Positions 49,407 to 59,500 of a stretch of 64,000 bases of DNA are shown piece by piece. The DNA is from Gammaproteobacteria bacterium (GTDB taxonomy: Bacteria; Pseudomonadota; Gammaproteobacteria; Steroidobacterales; Steroidobacteraceae), in assembly GCA_025359205.1 (NCBI GenBank), contig JANYHD010000010.1, positions 1-64,000 on the forward strand, given 5' to 3'. Within the stretch, counting starts at the first letter, position 1, and each line of letters opens with the position of its first letter. The notes below the pieces were generated by a model. It made no database searches and was not told the origin of the DNA. It was given only the letters and a program-made list of their open reading frames with translations. The position numbers and the translations under genes were made by a program.

Positions 49407-52400
49407 CGTCGGCCTGCGCGCCGGACGGGGCGGGCATCGCCGGGTCGGAAGCCGAGTTGTTCATGATGCGGTGCCCGAGCTTGCGGCCCAGCCAGCGTTC
49501 GAAGTCGTCCATCAAAGTGAATCCGGCCGGCACCATCACCAGCGTCAATGCGGTCGAGGTGATCAGCCCGCCGATTACGGCGATCGCCATCTGGCCCTGG
49601 AGAGCGGCGTCGCCGGCCAGACCAAGTGCGAGCGGCAGCATGCCGGCGATCATCGCCACCGACGTCATGACGATCGGACGCGCGCGTTTGTGGCCGGCCT
49701 CGAGGAGTGAAGTCAGCCGATCCTTGCCGGCGCGCATCTCCTCGATCGCGAATTCCACCAACAGGATCGAGTTCTTCGCAACCAGGCCCATCAGCATCAG
49801 GAGGCCCAGCCACGTGCCGATGGAGGCCGGACTGCCGGTAAGGCCAAGGGCGATGACGGTCCCGCCGATCGACAGCGGCAGCGCGGACAGGATGGTGATC
49901 GGCTGGAACAGCCGCGCGAACAGCAGCACCAGCACGGCGAACACCAACATGACGCCCGCGACGATCGCCAGCGCAAAGCCTGTAAGCAGTTCTTGCATGT
50001 ACTGCGCCTGGCCCACGTCCACGATCTGCACGCCGGGCGGCAGGTTCTTGAAAATCGGCAGGTCGCGGATCACCTTCATCGCCGGGCCGAGCTCGGTGTG
50101 GTTCAGGTCGGCCTCGAGCGAGAGGCGGCGGGCCTGGTTGTAGCGGCGAATCTTCGATGGGCCCTGGCCGAAGCCAATATCAGCAACGGCTTTAAGTGGC
50201 ACGGTAGCACCGCTTGCAGTTCGGACCGGTAGATTCTCGAGCGTCGCGAGGTTGCTGCGCGCCGATTCCACCAGGCTCACGCGGATCGGGATCTGCCGGT
50301 CGGCGAGCGAGAACTTCGCTTCGTTCTGCGCGATTTCGCCGAGCGTAGCGACGCGCACGGTATCGCTGATGCTTGCCACGGTGACGCCAAGCTGCGCCGC
50401 CAGGTCGAGCCGCGGATGAATCACCAGCTCCGGGCGCGCCATGTCGCCGTTGATGCGCGGATCGCGCAGCTCCTTGAGCGTGCGCATCTGCTCGATCGCC
50501 GTGCGCGCGGTCTGCTCGACCAGCTCCGGATTGCTGCCGACCACGAACAGCGTCAGGTCGCGCCCGCCACCATCCGCCTGGCTCTGGAAGTTGAGCCGCG
50601 CGTCGGGAATCACCCGCAGTTCCTTGGTGAGCTGCGCCTCGAACTCCTTCTGGCTGAGCTTGCGCTCGCCGGGTGGCACCAGCTGGATGAAGATGTTGCC
50701 CGAGCGCACTTCGCCATCGTCATCCTCGCCCACCGACTCGACCATTGTCTTCACTTCGGCATGCCGGCGCAGGATCTGGTAGGCAGACGCCGACACCTGC
50801 GAGGTCTGGCTCAGCAGCACGCCCGGCGGCAACTCCACCTTGAGCACCGAGGAGGAGCTATCGCTATCCGGGAAGAAGGCCTGCGGCACCATGGCCAGGC
50901 CGAATATCGACAGCACGAAGAACACGACGCCGGCCCCGATCGTCTTCCAGCGATGCGTGACCGTCCAGCGCAGCGCCTTCAGGTACCACTCCATGATCGG
51001 CCCGTCGGCGCTGCGCAGCCCCGCGTGGGGCTTGAGCGTGTAAGCCGCCAACAGCGGAGTGATCAGCCGCGCCACCACCAGCGAAATGAACACCGCCACG
51101 GCGACCGTGAAGCCAAACTGGATGAAGAACTGCCCGACCAGCCCGCCCATGAAGCTTACCGGCAGGAACACCGCGATGATCGCCATCGAGCAGGCGACCA
51201 CCGCCAGGCCGATCTCGTCGGCGGCATCCATAGCGGCCTGGTAGCCGCTCTTGCCCATCTTCATGTGGCGCGTGATGTTCTCGATCTCGACGATGGCGTC
51301 GTCGACGAGCACGCCCGTGATCAGGCACAGCGCCAGCAGGCTCATCTGGTTGAGCGTGAAGCCGAACCACTGCATGAAGGCGAAGGTGGGCAGCGCGGAC
51401 AGCGGAATCGCCAGCGCCGCGATGCCGGTGGCGCGCCAGTCGCGCAGAAACAGGAACACAATCGCCACCGCGAGCAGCGCGCCCTCGATCAGCGCCTCGA
51501 TCGAGGCGTGGTACTGCTGCTTGGTGAAATCGACGGTCGTGAAGACCATCTTGAGCTGGATGCTCGGATTCTCGCTGGTGATCTTGGCGAGCTCGTCCTC
51601 CACGCGCTTGAGCGTGTCGACGTCCGAGGCGCCCTTGGCCTTCAGCACGCCGAAGGTGGTCGCCGGCCGGCCGTCGAGCCGCGAGATGGAGCGCACTTCG
51701 GCGATGCCGTCACGCACCTCGGCGATGTCACCGAGGCGCACAACGCGGCTATCGCCGAGCTGGAGGCGGGTATCGGCAAGGTGCGGCGCGGTGCGCGCGC
51801 TGCCAAGCACGCGGATCGACTGCTCGCTGCCTCCCACCTGCGCGCGGCCACCGGCGGCATCGATGTTGACCTGCCGCAGCTGGTCATTGACCTCGGCGGC
51901 GGTGATGCCGAAAGACTGCATGCGCGCCGGATCGAGGTCGACGCGCATCTCGCGGTCGACGCCGCCCGAGCGATTGACCTGTGCCACGCCTCTGACGGCC
52001 AGGAGTCGCTTGTTGACCGTGTCGTCGACGAACCAGGAGAGTTGCTCTTCGGTCATGCCGGTGGTGCTGACCGCGTAATAGGCAATCGGCCCGCCGTCGA
52101 TTTCCTCGCGGCCGACCTGCGGCTCCATAATCCCGGGCGGCAGGTCGGCGCGCACGCGCGCCACGGCGTCGCGCACGTCGGTGGTGGCGCGGTCGACTGG
52201 CGTACCGATCTGGAATTCCACGAACACCATCGCCTGGCCTTCGGTGGCGCGCGAGATGATGTTCTTGACGTTGCCGATCTTGGAGACCGACCCTTCCACC
52301 TTCTGCAGCACCTGGGTCTCGATTTCCGACGGCGCCGAGCCCGGCACGCCGATGAACACGTGCACGAAGGGCGCGGATATGTCCGGGTTCAGCGTGACCG

Positions 52401-52500
52401 GCATGCGCACAAAGGCGACGATGCCGAACACCGTCAGCACGGTGAACAGCACCAGCGGAAATACCGGGTGGGTGATCGCCCACGCGGAGATGCGCTTCAC
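49399..52500 (-). CDS. RND multidrug-type efflux permease
   Basis: A 1033-residue inner-membrane pump of the AcrB/MexB superfamily with twelve membrane helices and two large periplasmic loops. The proton-relay aspartates are in ITGVLVDDAIVEIENI, and the partner lysine is in GLVAKNSILLVEFA. The start MKRISAWAITHPVFPLVLFTVL is more like the short-loop 'acriflavin resistance' branch than AcrB itself, so substrates cannot be assigned. Its start overlaps the adaptor gene by four bases. No outer-membrane channel or regulator gene is adjacent. Confidence 0.93.
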   Translation of the reverse strand: MKRISAWAITHPVFPLVLFTVLTVFGIVAFVRMPVTLNPDISAPFVHVFIGVPGSAPSEIETQVLQKVEGSVSKIGNVKNIISRATEGQAMVFVEFQIGTPVDRATTDVRDAVARVRADLPPGIMEPQVGREEIDGGPIAYYAVSTTGMTEEQLSWFVDDTVNKRLLAVRGVAQVNRSGGVDREMRVDLDPARMQSFGITAAEVNDQLRQVNIDAAGGRAQVGGSEQSIRVLGSARTAPHLADTRLQLGDSRVVRLGDIAEVRDGIAEVRSISRLDGRPATTFGVLKAKGASDVDTLKRVEDELAKITSENPSIQLKMVFTTVDFTKQQYHASIEALIEGALLAVAIVFLFLRDWRATGIAALAIPLSALPTFAFMQWFGFTLNQMSLLALCLITGVLVDDAIVEIENITRHMKMGKSGYQAAMDAADEIGLAVVACSMAIIAVFLPVSFMGGLVGQFFIQFGFTVAVAVFISLVVARLITPLLAAYTLKPHAGLRSADGPIMEWYLKALRWTVTHRWKTIGAGVVFFVLSIFGLAMVPQAFFPDSDSSSSVLKVELPPGVLLSQTSQVSASAYQILRRHAEVKTMVESVGEDDDGEVRSGNIFIQLVPPGERKLSQKEFEAQLTKELRVIPDARLNFQSQADGGGRDLTLFVVGSNPELVEQTARTAIEQMRTLKELRDPRINGDMARPELVIHPRLDLAAQLGVTVASISDTVRVATLGEIAQNEAKFSLADRQIPIRVSLVESARSNLATLENLPVRTASGATVPLKAVADIGFGQGPSKIRRYNQARRLSLEADLNHTELGPAMKVIRDLPIFKNLPPGVQIVDVGQAQYMQELLTGFALAIVAGVMLVFAVLVLLFARLFQPITILSALPLSIGGTVIALGLTGSPASIGTWLGLLMLMGLVAKNSILLVEFAIEEMRAGKDRLTSLLEAGHKRARPIVMTSVAMIAGMLPLALGLAGDAALQGQMAIAVIGGLITSTALTLVMVPAGFTLMDDFERWLGRKLGHRIMNNSASDPAMPAPSGAQADAV

Positions 52501-53705
52501 GGCGAGCTCACCGCGGCATTCGCGTTCGCGCCAGCCGCGCCGCGCTTGCCGCCTGCGTCACCTCCACCGCCGTTGTTGGCCATGGCGCCAGGCGCGACCT
52601 GCACCTGCTCGCCCGTGCGCAGGAAGGCACCGGCGATCGCGACCACGCGCTCGTTGCCCGTGAGCCCGCTGCTCACCAGCAGCCCTTCCGAATGCGCGCC
52701 CGCTACCGTGACCGCGCGGCGCTCGACCTTGTCGTCAGCGCCGACCACCAGCGTATACGTCCCCTGCTCGTCACTCAGCACCGCAGTCTGCGGCAGGATC
52801 ACGCCCACCGTAGCGCCGGCCTGGATATCGGCGCGCGCAAACGCGCCCGGACGCAGGTTCTGGTCGGCAGCCGGCAGCGCGATGCGCACCGTGCCCTGCC
52901 GTGTAACTGCGTCGATGATCGCGCCGACCTGCCACACCTTGCCGGTGAACGGCCGCGCCACGCCATCGAGCCGCACCAGCGCGGTCTGTCCGACCTTGAG
53001 GCGCGGCATGTCCTGTTCGGCGACCTGGCCACGCATCTCGATTTCGCCACCGCGCGCCATGCGGAACAACGGGGCCGTGCCTGGCAGCGCGATCTGGCCC
53101 ACTTCGGCGGCGCGCGTCAGCACGATGCCGTCGCTCGGCGCGACCACCGTCGTGCGCTGCCAGCGCGTGTGCGCTTCGGCGAGCTGCGCCTCGGCGGCCT
53201 TGACCTTGGCCTGTGCAGTCAGCGCCACAGTGCGACGCCGCTCGAATTCCTCGTTTGAAAATGAATCGCGTGCGCCCTGCGCACGCGCGTACTCGGCCTG
53301 CGAGGCGGCGGCGTTGGCGCGCAGCTCATCGAGCGCGGCTTCGGCGCCGTCGACCTGCGACTGCGCGGTCAACGGATTCAAGCGCGCGAGCACCTGTCCG
53401 CGGCGCACGTGATCGCCGGGCTCCACGAGCACGGCAGCAATGCGTCCGCCATCGCCCTCGACGCCGATCGGCATGTCGTTTTGTGCGCTGATCTCGCCGG
53501 TCAGCGAGACGGTCGAGGTGACGTTGCCGAGCGCGGGCACGACCACGGTGACCAGCGGCGGCGCATTCGCGTCCTTGGCATTAGGGCTCGACGAGTGCCC
53601 AAACCGCCAGGCCAACGCGCCAGCCAGCACCACGCCGATGCCAACACCGATAATCAAGCCGCGGGAGGGCCTGCCGGAGCGCGGGCCGTCGATTTCTTCG
53701 TTCAT
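52497..53705 (-). CDS. RND efflux periplasmic adaptor (MFP)
   Basis: A 402-residue membrane fusion protein linking the RND pump to an outer-membrane channel. It has an N-terminal membrane anchor (about 20-40), a biotinyl-lipoyl-like half (GGRIAAVLVEPGDHVRRGQVLARLN), a helical hairpin (about 110-175) and a second half with APSDGIVLTRAAEVGQ. I use the ATG at 53705; 53720 is also in frame. It precedes the pump gene in one operon. Confidence 0.92.
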   Translation of the reverse strand: MNEEIDGPRSGRPSRGLIIGVGIGVVLAGALAWRFGHSSSPNAKDANAPPLVTVVVPALGNVTSTVSLTGEISAQNDMPIGVEGDGGRIAAVLVEPGDHVRRGQVLARLNPLTAQSQVDGAEAALDELRANAAASQAEYARAQGARDSFSNEEFERRRTVALTAQAKVKAAEAQLAEAHTRWQRTTVVAPSDGIVLTRAAEVGQIALPGTAPLFRMARGGEIEMRGQVAEQDMPRLKVGQTALVRLDGVARPFTGKVWQVGAIIDAVTRQGTVRIALPAADQNLRPGAFARADIQAGATVGVILPQTAVLSDEQGTYTLVVGADDKVERRAVTVAGAHSEGLLVSSGLTGNERVVAIAGAFLRTGEQVQVAPGAMANNGGGGDAGGKRGAAGANANAAVSSP

Positions 53706-53934
53706 AGAGTGGGGCTCCACAAGCCATGGACAGGCGCATCCCCCGCCCGTCGGTGCCTAATTAGACTCAGCAACCGGGCGATTGGTTTCAGGCCCGTCGG
53801 ATCCAGTGGCCGGACCCAGTGGCGGGACCAGGTCCCGAGGGGCCGCATTCTACCGCTCGACAGATGACCGATAGGGGTAGGACTGACCCTAAGGATGGGC
53901 GCTCGGGTCGGGAGCAGACCACGCCACGGCCCGC

Positions 53935-54636
53935 TCAGGCCGCGGCCGGCTGGATGCAACGCTCGCCCTGGTTACGCGGTGCGTTCACGTAGCGGCTGAC
54001 AGGGTAATATTCGAATTCATTCAATGAGTTAGCGACGCAGGCAGCCAGCCTTGCCGAGTGGTCGGTTGGCCATTTGGCTAGCCATTCGTCCCAGGCATTC
54101 TGCCCCAGCACGACCGGCATACGATCGTGAACGGCCTTCAGCGTGGCGGAGGCCGCGCGGGTCAGGATGGCGAAAGTCAGCTGCGCCTCGCCGGCCGGGT
54201 TCTTCCACTCCGACCAGAGGCCGGCGAAGCAGACCCCGGCGAGAGCCGGGGCATGGATGAAATAAGGCACTTTGCCTTCGGGCGTCACCCGCCATTCGTA
54301 CCAGCCGAGCGCGGGCACGAGGCAGCGCGTGTGGCGCACGGCACTGCGCCACATCGGTTTGGCAGCCGCTTCTTCGCTACGCGCATTGATCGTGGATGTC
54401 GGCGCTGCCGGTTGCGACCACCAGCTGGGGATGAGCCCCCAGCGCATCGAGAGCGCTTCACGAGCGCCAGTGACATCCGTTGCTTCCGGGACCGCTGGAT
54501 CGCCGGACTGCGCGCGGATGACGGGCAACAACATCGTGGGCGCGGCGTTGTAGACGCGCTCGAAGGGATTGCGCACCCTGATGTTGTACTCGCGCTCGAT
54601 GGCGGCCTGCTCGCGCGAAACAAAGCGCCCGCACAT
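53935..54636 (-). CDS. SRAP-domain abasic-site protein (YedK/HMCES-like)
   Basis: A 233-residue protein that crosslinks to abasic sites in single-stranded DNA and shields them. The catalytic Cys2 is in MCGRFVS, exposed after methionine removal; INARSE gives the asparagine and glutamate, and HDRMPVVL gives the histidine. All key residues are present. The ATG at 54636 is fixed by Cys2; the longer upstream frame lies inside the next gene. Confidence 0.94.
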   Translation of the reverse strand: MCGRFVSREQAAIEREYNIRVRNPFERVYNAAPTMLLPVIRAQSGDPAVPEATDVTGAREALSMRWGLIPSWWSQPAAPTSTINARSEEAAAKPMWRSAVRHTRCLVPALGWYEWRVTPEGKVPYFIHAPALAGVCFAGLWSEWKNPAGEAQLTFAILTRAASATLKAVHDRMPVVLGQNAWDEWLAKWPTDHSARLAACVANSLNEFEYYPVSRYVNAPRNQGERCIQPAAA

Positions 54637-54655
54637 GTGACGCCTACCCCTCCGC

Positions 54656-55831
54656 CTACACCGAGATGGCGAGGCGTTCCGAGTCGTACACGCGCCGCGT
54701 GAGCATGAACACCGCGGTCGCGGCGAGCAGCGTGACCAGCGCGCTGAGCAACAGCGCGAAGGGCGGCACTGGCTCAGCACGCAGCAGGCGCATGATCGTG
54801 ATCTGCTGGCCGAGCAGCGGCACCGCGTACATCCACAACTGCGCCTTGACCGGCAGTACGCTGAGCACGATCGAGGGAATGAGCGGCACGAGCTGCGCGA
54901 TGCCAAGATAAGTCTGCGCCTCGCGCACGCTGCGTGCGAACGCGGCGATCAGGATCTGGCAGATGCAGAGCAGTGCAACCAGTGGCACCAGCACCGGCAG
55001 TGCCACCGCGAAGAAGTGCGGGCCGAGCGCCAGGCTCATGCCCAGCTCCTCGGTGGGCATGAACATCCCTACCACCAGGAAGGCCAGCAGCCCGAGCGTC
55101 AGGCTCGCGGTGCTGAAGGTCGTGGTGGCCAGGAGCTTGCCGAGCAGGATGCGGTCGCGCGGCACCGGGTTGATCAGCAACGGTTCGAGCGATTGGCGCT
55201 CGCGCTCACCCGCGGTCGAGTCGATCGCCAGCCACAGGCCGCCGATGAAGATGGTCAGTATCAGCATGTAGGGCAGCATCGCGAACAGCAGCGCGCCGCG
55301 CGCCTGCGGCGTGGCGGTGTCGCGGTTCGCGAGCGCCAGCGGCGTGGCGATGCCGGGCGAAAGCCCGCGCGCCAGCAGTCGCAGTGCGCCGTAGTGGTGT
55401 CCGTAGTTGTCGAGCATGTTGCGCAACCGCTCCACATCGCTCCCGCCCTCGCGGCGCGAGGAATCGTAGATCAGCTCGAGCTGCGCGGGCCATCCAGCGC
55501 GCCACGCGGCGCCGAAGTCCGGCGCCACGCGCAGTGCCAGATCGATGCGCTGTTCGCGCACTGCGAGCTCCGGGTCGTCGACCGCGGGTTTCACCTCGAC
55601 GCCCATCTGCCGGAGCGCATCGACCAGCTCCGGCGCGCGCTCGGCGCCGATCACGACCACCGGCAGCGGCTGCTCGGCCTTCTCGAGCTCGCGCCCGACC
55701 ACCAGCCGCATCAGCACCAGGAACAGGACCGGTCCGAGCAAAGGGCCGAGCAGCAGGCTGTTCATCAATACGCGCCGGTCGCGCAGGCTCTCGCGGCATT
55801 CCTTGAGATAGACGATCAGCGCCGTGCTCAT
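54656..55831 (-). CDS. ABC-2 type transporter permease (NatB-like)
   Basis: A 391-residue membrane protein with an N-terminal helix (MNSLLLGPLLGPVLFLVLM), an extracytoplasmic domain of about 150 residues and five more helices near the C-terminus. This is the layout of NatB-type sodium or drug exporters. GERERQSLEPLLINPVPRDRILLGKLLA is a family pattern. It overlaps the ATPase gene by four bases. Substrate unknown. Confidence 0.9.
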   Translation of the reverse strand: MSTALIVYLKECRESLRDRRVLMNSLLLGPLLGPVLFLVLMRLVVGRELEKAEQPLPVVVIGAERAPELVDALRQMGVEVKPAVDDPELAVREQRIDLALRVAPDFGAAWRAGWPAQLELIYDSSRREGGSDVERLRNMLDNYGHHYGALRLLARGLSPGIATPLALANRDTATPQARGALLFAMLPYMLILTIFIGGLWLAIDSTAGERERQSLEPLLINPVPRDRILLGKLLATTTFSTASLTLGLLAFLVVGMFMPTEELGMSLALGPHFFAVALPVLVPLVALLCICQILIAAFARSVREAQTYLGIAQLVPLIPSIVLSVLPVKAQLWMYAVPLLGQQITIMRLLRAEPVPPFALLLSALVTLLAATAVFMLTRRVYDSERLAISV

Positions 55832-56550
55832 GGCACTTCACCGATGAGCTTCATGAAGGCTTCTTCCAGATGCTGCTCGCCGGCCAGCGCGCGCAGCTCC
55901 TCGGCCGTGCCGTCGGCCACCACGCGGCCGTGGGCGATGATGATGATGCGGTCGCACAGCGCCGCGACTTCCTGCATCAGGTGCGTCGAGAGCAGTACGC
56001 AGCGCCCGGCGGCCTTCAGTCCGCGCAGGAACTCGCGCAGGCTCCGGGTCGCCATGACATCCAGGCCATTGGTCGGCTCGTCGAGCAGCACGTTCTTCGG
56101 CCCGTGCACCAATGCGCGTGCGATCGCGGTCTTGACGCGCTCGCCCTGCGAGAACCCCTCGGTGCGGCGGTCGGCGATCTCCTGCATGGCGAGCGTGCCA
56201 ATCAGCGAGTCGCAGGCCGCACGCGCGGTGGGTACATCCATGCCCTGCAGGGCCGCGAAATACTCGATGTTCTCGCGCGCCGTGAGGCGCTTGTAAATTC
56301 CGCGCGCATCGGGCAGCACGCCGATCGTGCGCCGCACGGCCAGCGGCTCGTGCACGGCGTCGATCCCATCGATGAGCACACTGCCGGCGTCGGGGCGCAT
56401 CAGCGTGTAGAGCATACGGAGCGTCGTGGTCTTGCCGGCGCCGTTTGGCCCCAGGAGCCCGGTGATCTCGCCATCGCGCGCGCAAAAGCTCACACCATCG
56501 ACCGCGCGCTTGGCGCCGAAGGATTTGTGCAATCCCCTGACTTCAATCAC
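55828..56550 (-). CDS. ABC transporter ATP-binding protein (NatA-like)
   Basis: A 240-residue ATPase with Walker A GLLGPNGAGKTTTLRML (about residue 33), signature FSQGERVKTAIARALVHGP, Walker B NVLLDEPTNGLD and the switch histidine in LLSTHLMQEV. It forms an exporter with the permease encoded just downstream. The signature reads FSQGE rather than LSGGQ, a variation known in NatA-type subunits. Confidence 0.94.
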   Translation of the reverse strand: MIEVRGLHKSFGAKRAVDGVSFCARDGEITGLLGPNGAGKTTTLRMLYTLMRPDAGSVLIDGIDAVHEPLAVRRTIGVLPDARGIYKRLTARENIEYFAALQGMDVPTARAACDSLIGTLAMQEIADRRTEGFSQGERVKTAIARALVHGPKNVLLDEPTNGLDVMATRSLREFLRGLKAAGRCVLLSTHLMQEVAALCDRIIIIAHGRVVADGTAEELRALAGEQHLEEAFMKLIGEVP

Positions 56551-56569
56551 CGCGGCGCCACCTCATGGA

Positions 56570-58084
56570 TCATGGATTGCTGCCATTGGCGTCGACGAAG
56601 AATGGCGTCTGTGCCAGCACCTCGAGGCAGTGCGCATCGAGACGCTTGGCATCGCCCTGGCGCAGGAACTCATCGAGGAGCCGCGGCATGCAACCTACGG
56701 TGAGCAGTCCATGGCCCTGTCCCTTGACCTGCAGCAGCCGGGCATGCGGGAGCGTCTGTACGATCTGCTGCGCATAGCGGGGCGGCGTGACCGGATCGTG
56801 CTCGCCGGCCAGCACCAGCACCGGCACAGCCGTGCGCAACGGTTCGTTGAAATCCGTGGGGCGCGAGCCATGCGGCCACACCGCGCAGGCCGCCAGCAGC
56901 CATTCGGTGAGGCCGTTGCCCAGAACTGTGCCTGCGTCGGCCAGATTGATCCGCAGCCGATCGGCGTCCTCGGCACAGGTGACCGACAGCGCCATGCCGC
57001 CGGTGAGGCTGTCGGACACGTCGCCGATCACCACCTGCGCCTGCCCAAGCAGCGGCTCGTAGTGACCAGCGTCGGCTTCCTGCAGCACATAAGGCAACAG
57101 CGCGGCCGTGTAGGGACTGTAGGCGTAGAGCCGCACCAGCTGCGCAAGCGCGCCGGCGTCGATGCTCTTCTGCTGCAGACTGAAGGTGTATGGGTCGCGC
57201 AGCGTGAGCTGCTGAGGATGCGCCCGCAGCCGCGCCTGCAGTCGCTGCAGCGTCTGGTAAGGATCGCCGTAGCGCGTGCTGCAGCTGCGCTCAGCGCGGC
57301 AGCGCGCAAACAGTTCCTGCAGCGTCGCCTCGAGATTGCGCGCGTGCTCGCTGCCGAGCACGAGTGTATTGGGCACCGAACTGTCGAGCACGAGCGCGCG
57401 CACCGCCTCCGGATGGCGGCGCGCGTACTGCTGGGCCATGCGCGTGCCGTAGGACACGCCGACCAGATCGAGCCGCGGCGAGCCGAGCGAGCGGCGCACC
57501 GCCTCGAGGTCTTCGACCGCATCGGTGGTGGCGTAGTACTGCGGCGCGGCGCGCGGCGCCAGCTTGGTCACGCAGCCGCGCAGCACTTCAATGGCGCGCG
57601 CCAGCGAGGCGCCTTCCTTATCCTCGCACTCGAGCACGTTCGATCCGCCCGTGCCCCGCTGGTCCACCAGCAGCACGGCGCGCTGCTTGCGCAGGGGCTC
57701 GAAGGCGCCGGCGATCATGGGATAGTCTTCGGTGGCGGCCCCGCCGGGCCCGCCGTCGAGGAAAGTCACGAGGTCAGGCTGCGCCTGCGCAGCTTCGGCA
57801 CGCACCACCGCGACGCGAAGCCGGATGCGGCGGCCACCGGGCGCGGCATGATTCTCCGGCACCTCGAACGCGGTGCAGTAGGCGCGCAACGTGGCCAGCC
57901 CTAAGCCCCGCCGGCCGATCTCACAAGGCTCGAGCGTGAGGCTACCGAGGTGCAGCAGGTCGGGCGCCACGGCGGACACCGCCAGCGCCACATCGCCCTT
58001 GCCGCCGCGATACTGCGCGAAATTCCAGGCCAGCGCCGCGGCCAGCAGCGCGAGGATCACGATGCGGCGCGCGCGCGGATTCAT
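56570..58084 (-). CDS. S33-family secreted alpha/beta-hydrolase peptidase
   Basis: A 504-residue protein with an N-terminal signal or anchor (about 7-22, IVILALLAAALAW). The hydrolase core has FLDGGPGGAATEDY and VDQRGTGGSN (oxyanion region), the nucleophile in VGVSYGTRMAQQYA, aspartate in AGEHDPVTPP and histidine in KGQGHG. This is the tripeptidyl/prolyl aminopeptidase-like S33 group. The catalytic triad is complete. The ATG at 58084 overlaps the next gene's stop; the open frame upstream is not coding. Confidence 0.88.
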   Translation of the reverse strand: MNPRARRIVILALLAAALAWNFAQYRGGKGDVALAVSAVAPDLLHLGSLTLEPCEIGRRGLGLATLRAYCTAFEVPENHAAPGGRRIRLRVAVVRAEAAQAQPDLVTFLDGGPGGAATEDYPMIAGAFEPLRKQRAVLLVDQRGTGGSNVLECEDKEGASLARAIEVLRGCVTKLAPRAAPQYYATTDAVEDLEAVRRSLGSPRLDLVGVSYGTRMAQQYARRHPEAVRALVLDSSVPNTLVLGSEHARNLEATLQELFARCRAERSCSTRYGDPYQTLQRLQARLRAHPQQLTLRDPYTFSLQQKSIDAGALAQLVRLYAYSPYTAALLPYVLQEADAGHYEPLLGQAQVVIGDVSDSLTGGMALSVTCAEDADRLRINLADAGTVLGNGLTEWLLAACAVWPHGSRPTDFNEPLRTAVPVLVLAGEHDPVTPPRYAQQIVQTLPHARLLQVKGQGHGLLTVGCMPRLLDEFLRQGDAKRLDAHCLEVLAQTPFFVDANGSNP

Positions 58085-58581
58085 GCCGACCGTTGCCGCC
58101 GTGCCCGGCCGCGGCGCAACTGGTATACGAGATAGCTCACGATGGTGATATTGAGCACGGTTGCGCCGAGGACGGCAAGAGGCTTGTGGTGGTGTCCGAA
58201 GAACAGCTGCCACAACTCGAAGGGAATGAGTGAGGCGGTGGCGACGACCGTGAGCCATTCTGCCCAGGTCTTGCGCAGCCACAAGCCGATGCCCTCGGTC
58301 AGCAGCACCGCTGTATAGATGGCGGTCACGAGCAGGATGCTGCCGATACGCGTCGAACCCAGCGAATCCAGCCAGTCGAGCGCCCGCTCCAGCAGCCGGC
58401 GCTCGAAGGTATCGGTGAGGGTGTTGAGCCAGTCGTGCAGGTGCTCGACCAGCTGCGGGTTGAGCAGCCGGTAGAGCCCATAGCTCGTCGCCAGCAGCAG
58501 GAACGCCTTGCCGATCTTGAACAGGCCAATGAGGCGCAACCCATCGATGCGCCGGTCAGGGCTTCTTGCGGGTGATCGCAT
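58081..58581 (-). CDS. DUF2127 membrane protein
   Basis: A 166-residue protein with about four hydrophobic helices. LRLIGLFKIGKAFLLLATSYGLYRLL and TEGIGLWLRKTWAEWLTVVATASLIPFE are the conserved parts of the DUF2127 family. Function is unknown. It overlaps the peptidase gene by four bases. Confidence 0.85.
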   Translation of the reverse strand: MRSPARSPDRRIDGLRLIGLFKIGKAFLLLATSYGLYRLLNPQLVEHLHDWLNTLTDTFERRLLERALDWLDSLGSTRIGSILLVTAIYTAVLLTEGIGLWLRKTWAEWLTVVATASLIPFELWQLFFGHHHKPLAVLGATVLNITIVSYLVYQLRRGRARRQRSA

Positions 58582-58590
58582 GCGACTAGT

Positions 58591-59499
58591 TTAGCGTGCC
58601 TTCGCCGTCTGGCGTGCCTGCAGCGCGAAACCCGCGGCGATGGTGGCCAGCATGAGAAAGTACGCGAGCGTGCCGTAGATCGTCAGACCCGGGATGGCCC
58701 ACAGCAGCAGCGAATCGTTGCCGCCGGGCACCAGCGCCGCCCCGCAGCCCATGATCAGCCCGCCGACGGCGCAGCGCAGTCCGCGCCGCCATTCGGGCCG
58801 CTGCAGCCGGAACTTTCCCGACAGCCATGCGCCGGCCAGCGCGCCGGCGAACAGCAGCAGCGCCGACAGATTCGCGCTCCAGTCCATGCGCGAGAGGCGC
58901 CCGTGCGCGAGCGCGTCGAGCACGGTGCCGTAGCTCCAGCCCGGATGGCGCGCATACACCAGGCCGGCGAGGAGCCCGGCGAGTAGCGCCAGCCAACGTG
59001 CCACCGGCCGGGCGCGCCACAACAGCAGGAGCGTGAGCAGCGCGAAAGTCAGCGCGCCGATGCCCCACGTGTAGCCCATCGCGATGCGTGCGCCGGCCGC
59101 GCCGCTCGCCGGCAACAGCGCCAGCGCTTCGGCCGCGCGCGCACCCGCGGCGATACCCGCGAGCGTCAGCAGGAAATTGACGTTGCCGGAACCGAGGTAC
59201 AGGACGCTCCCCAGGTAGCAACCGCCATTCACCAAGGCGCCGAGACCGAGCAGCACACCGCCAGCCACCACGCCGGCATGGAAAGGCACCGCGGATGGCA
59301 GCAGCACCGTGCCCGGCGCGATCCCGGCAAGCACGAGCAGCACGACCCCGGCACCGCTGGCGGCGAGCGCCAGCCGTTGCAGACCGGAGTAGTCACGCGC
59401 ACTCATGGCCCGCTGCACGCCGGCCACCGCGCACAGGCTGACGCGGGCGAGCACCGCGCCCAGCGCGAAGGTCAGCAACAGCAGCAGCGTGTCGATCAT
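58591..59499 (-). CDS. YeeE/YedE-family sulfur-transport-like protein
   Basis: A 302-residue membrane protein with about nine helices. RVSLCAVAGVQRAM near the N-terminus carries the conserved cysteine, GALVNGGCYLGSVLYLGSGN the second, and GGLIMGCGAALVPGGND the third. These cysteines form the relay for thiosulfate or related sulfur compounds in the YeeE/YedE (TsuA) family. No TusA-like partner is adjacent. Ion identity is inferred only from the family. Confidence 0.85.
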   Translation of the reverse strand: MIDTLLLLLTFALGAVLARVSLCAVAGVQRAMSARDYSGLQRLALAASGAGVVLLVLAGIAPGTVLLPSAVPFHAGVVAGGVLLGLGALVNGGCYLGSVLYLGSGNVNFLLTLAGIAAGARAAEALALLPASGAAGARIAMGYTWGIGALTFALLTLLLLWRARPVARWLALLAGLLAGLVYARHPGWSYGTVLDALAHGRLSRMDWSANLSALLLFAGALAGAWLSGKFRLQRPEWRRGLRCAVGGLIMGCGAALVPGGNDSLLLWAIPGLTIYGTLAYFLMLATIAAGFALQARQTAKAR

Positions 59500-59500
59500 G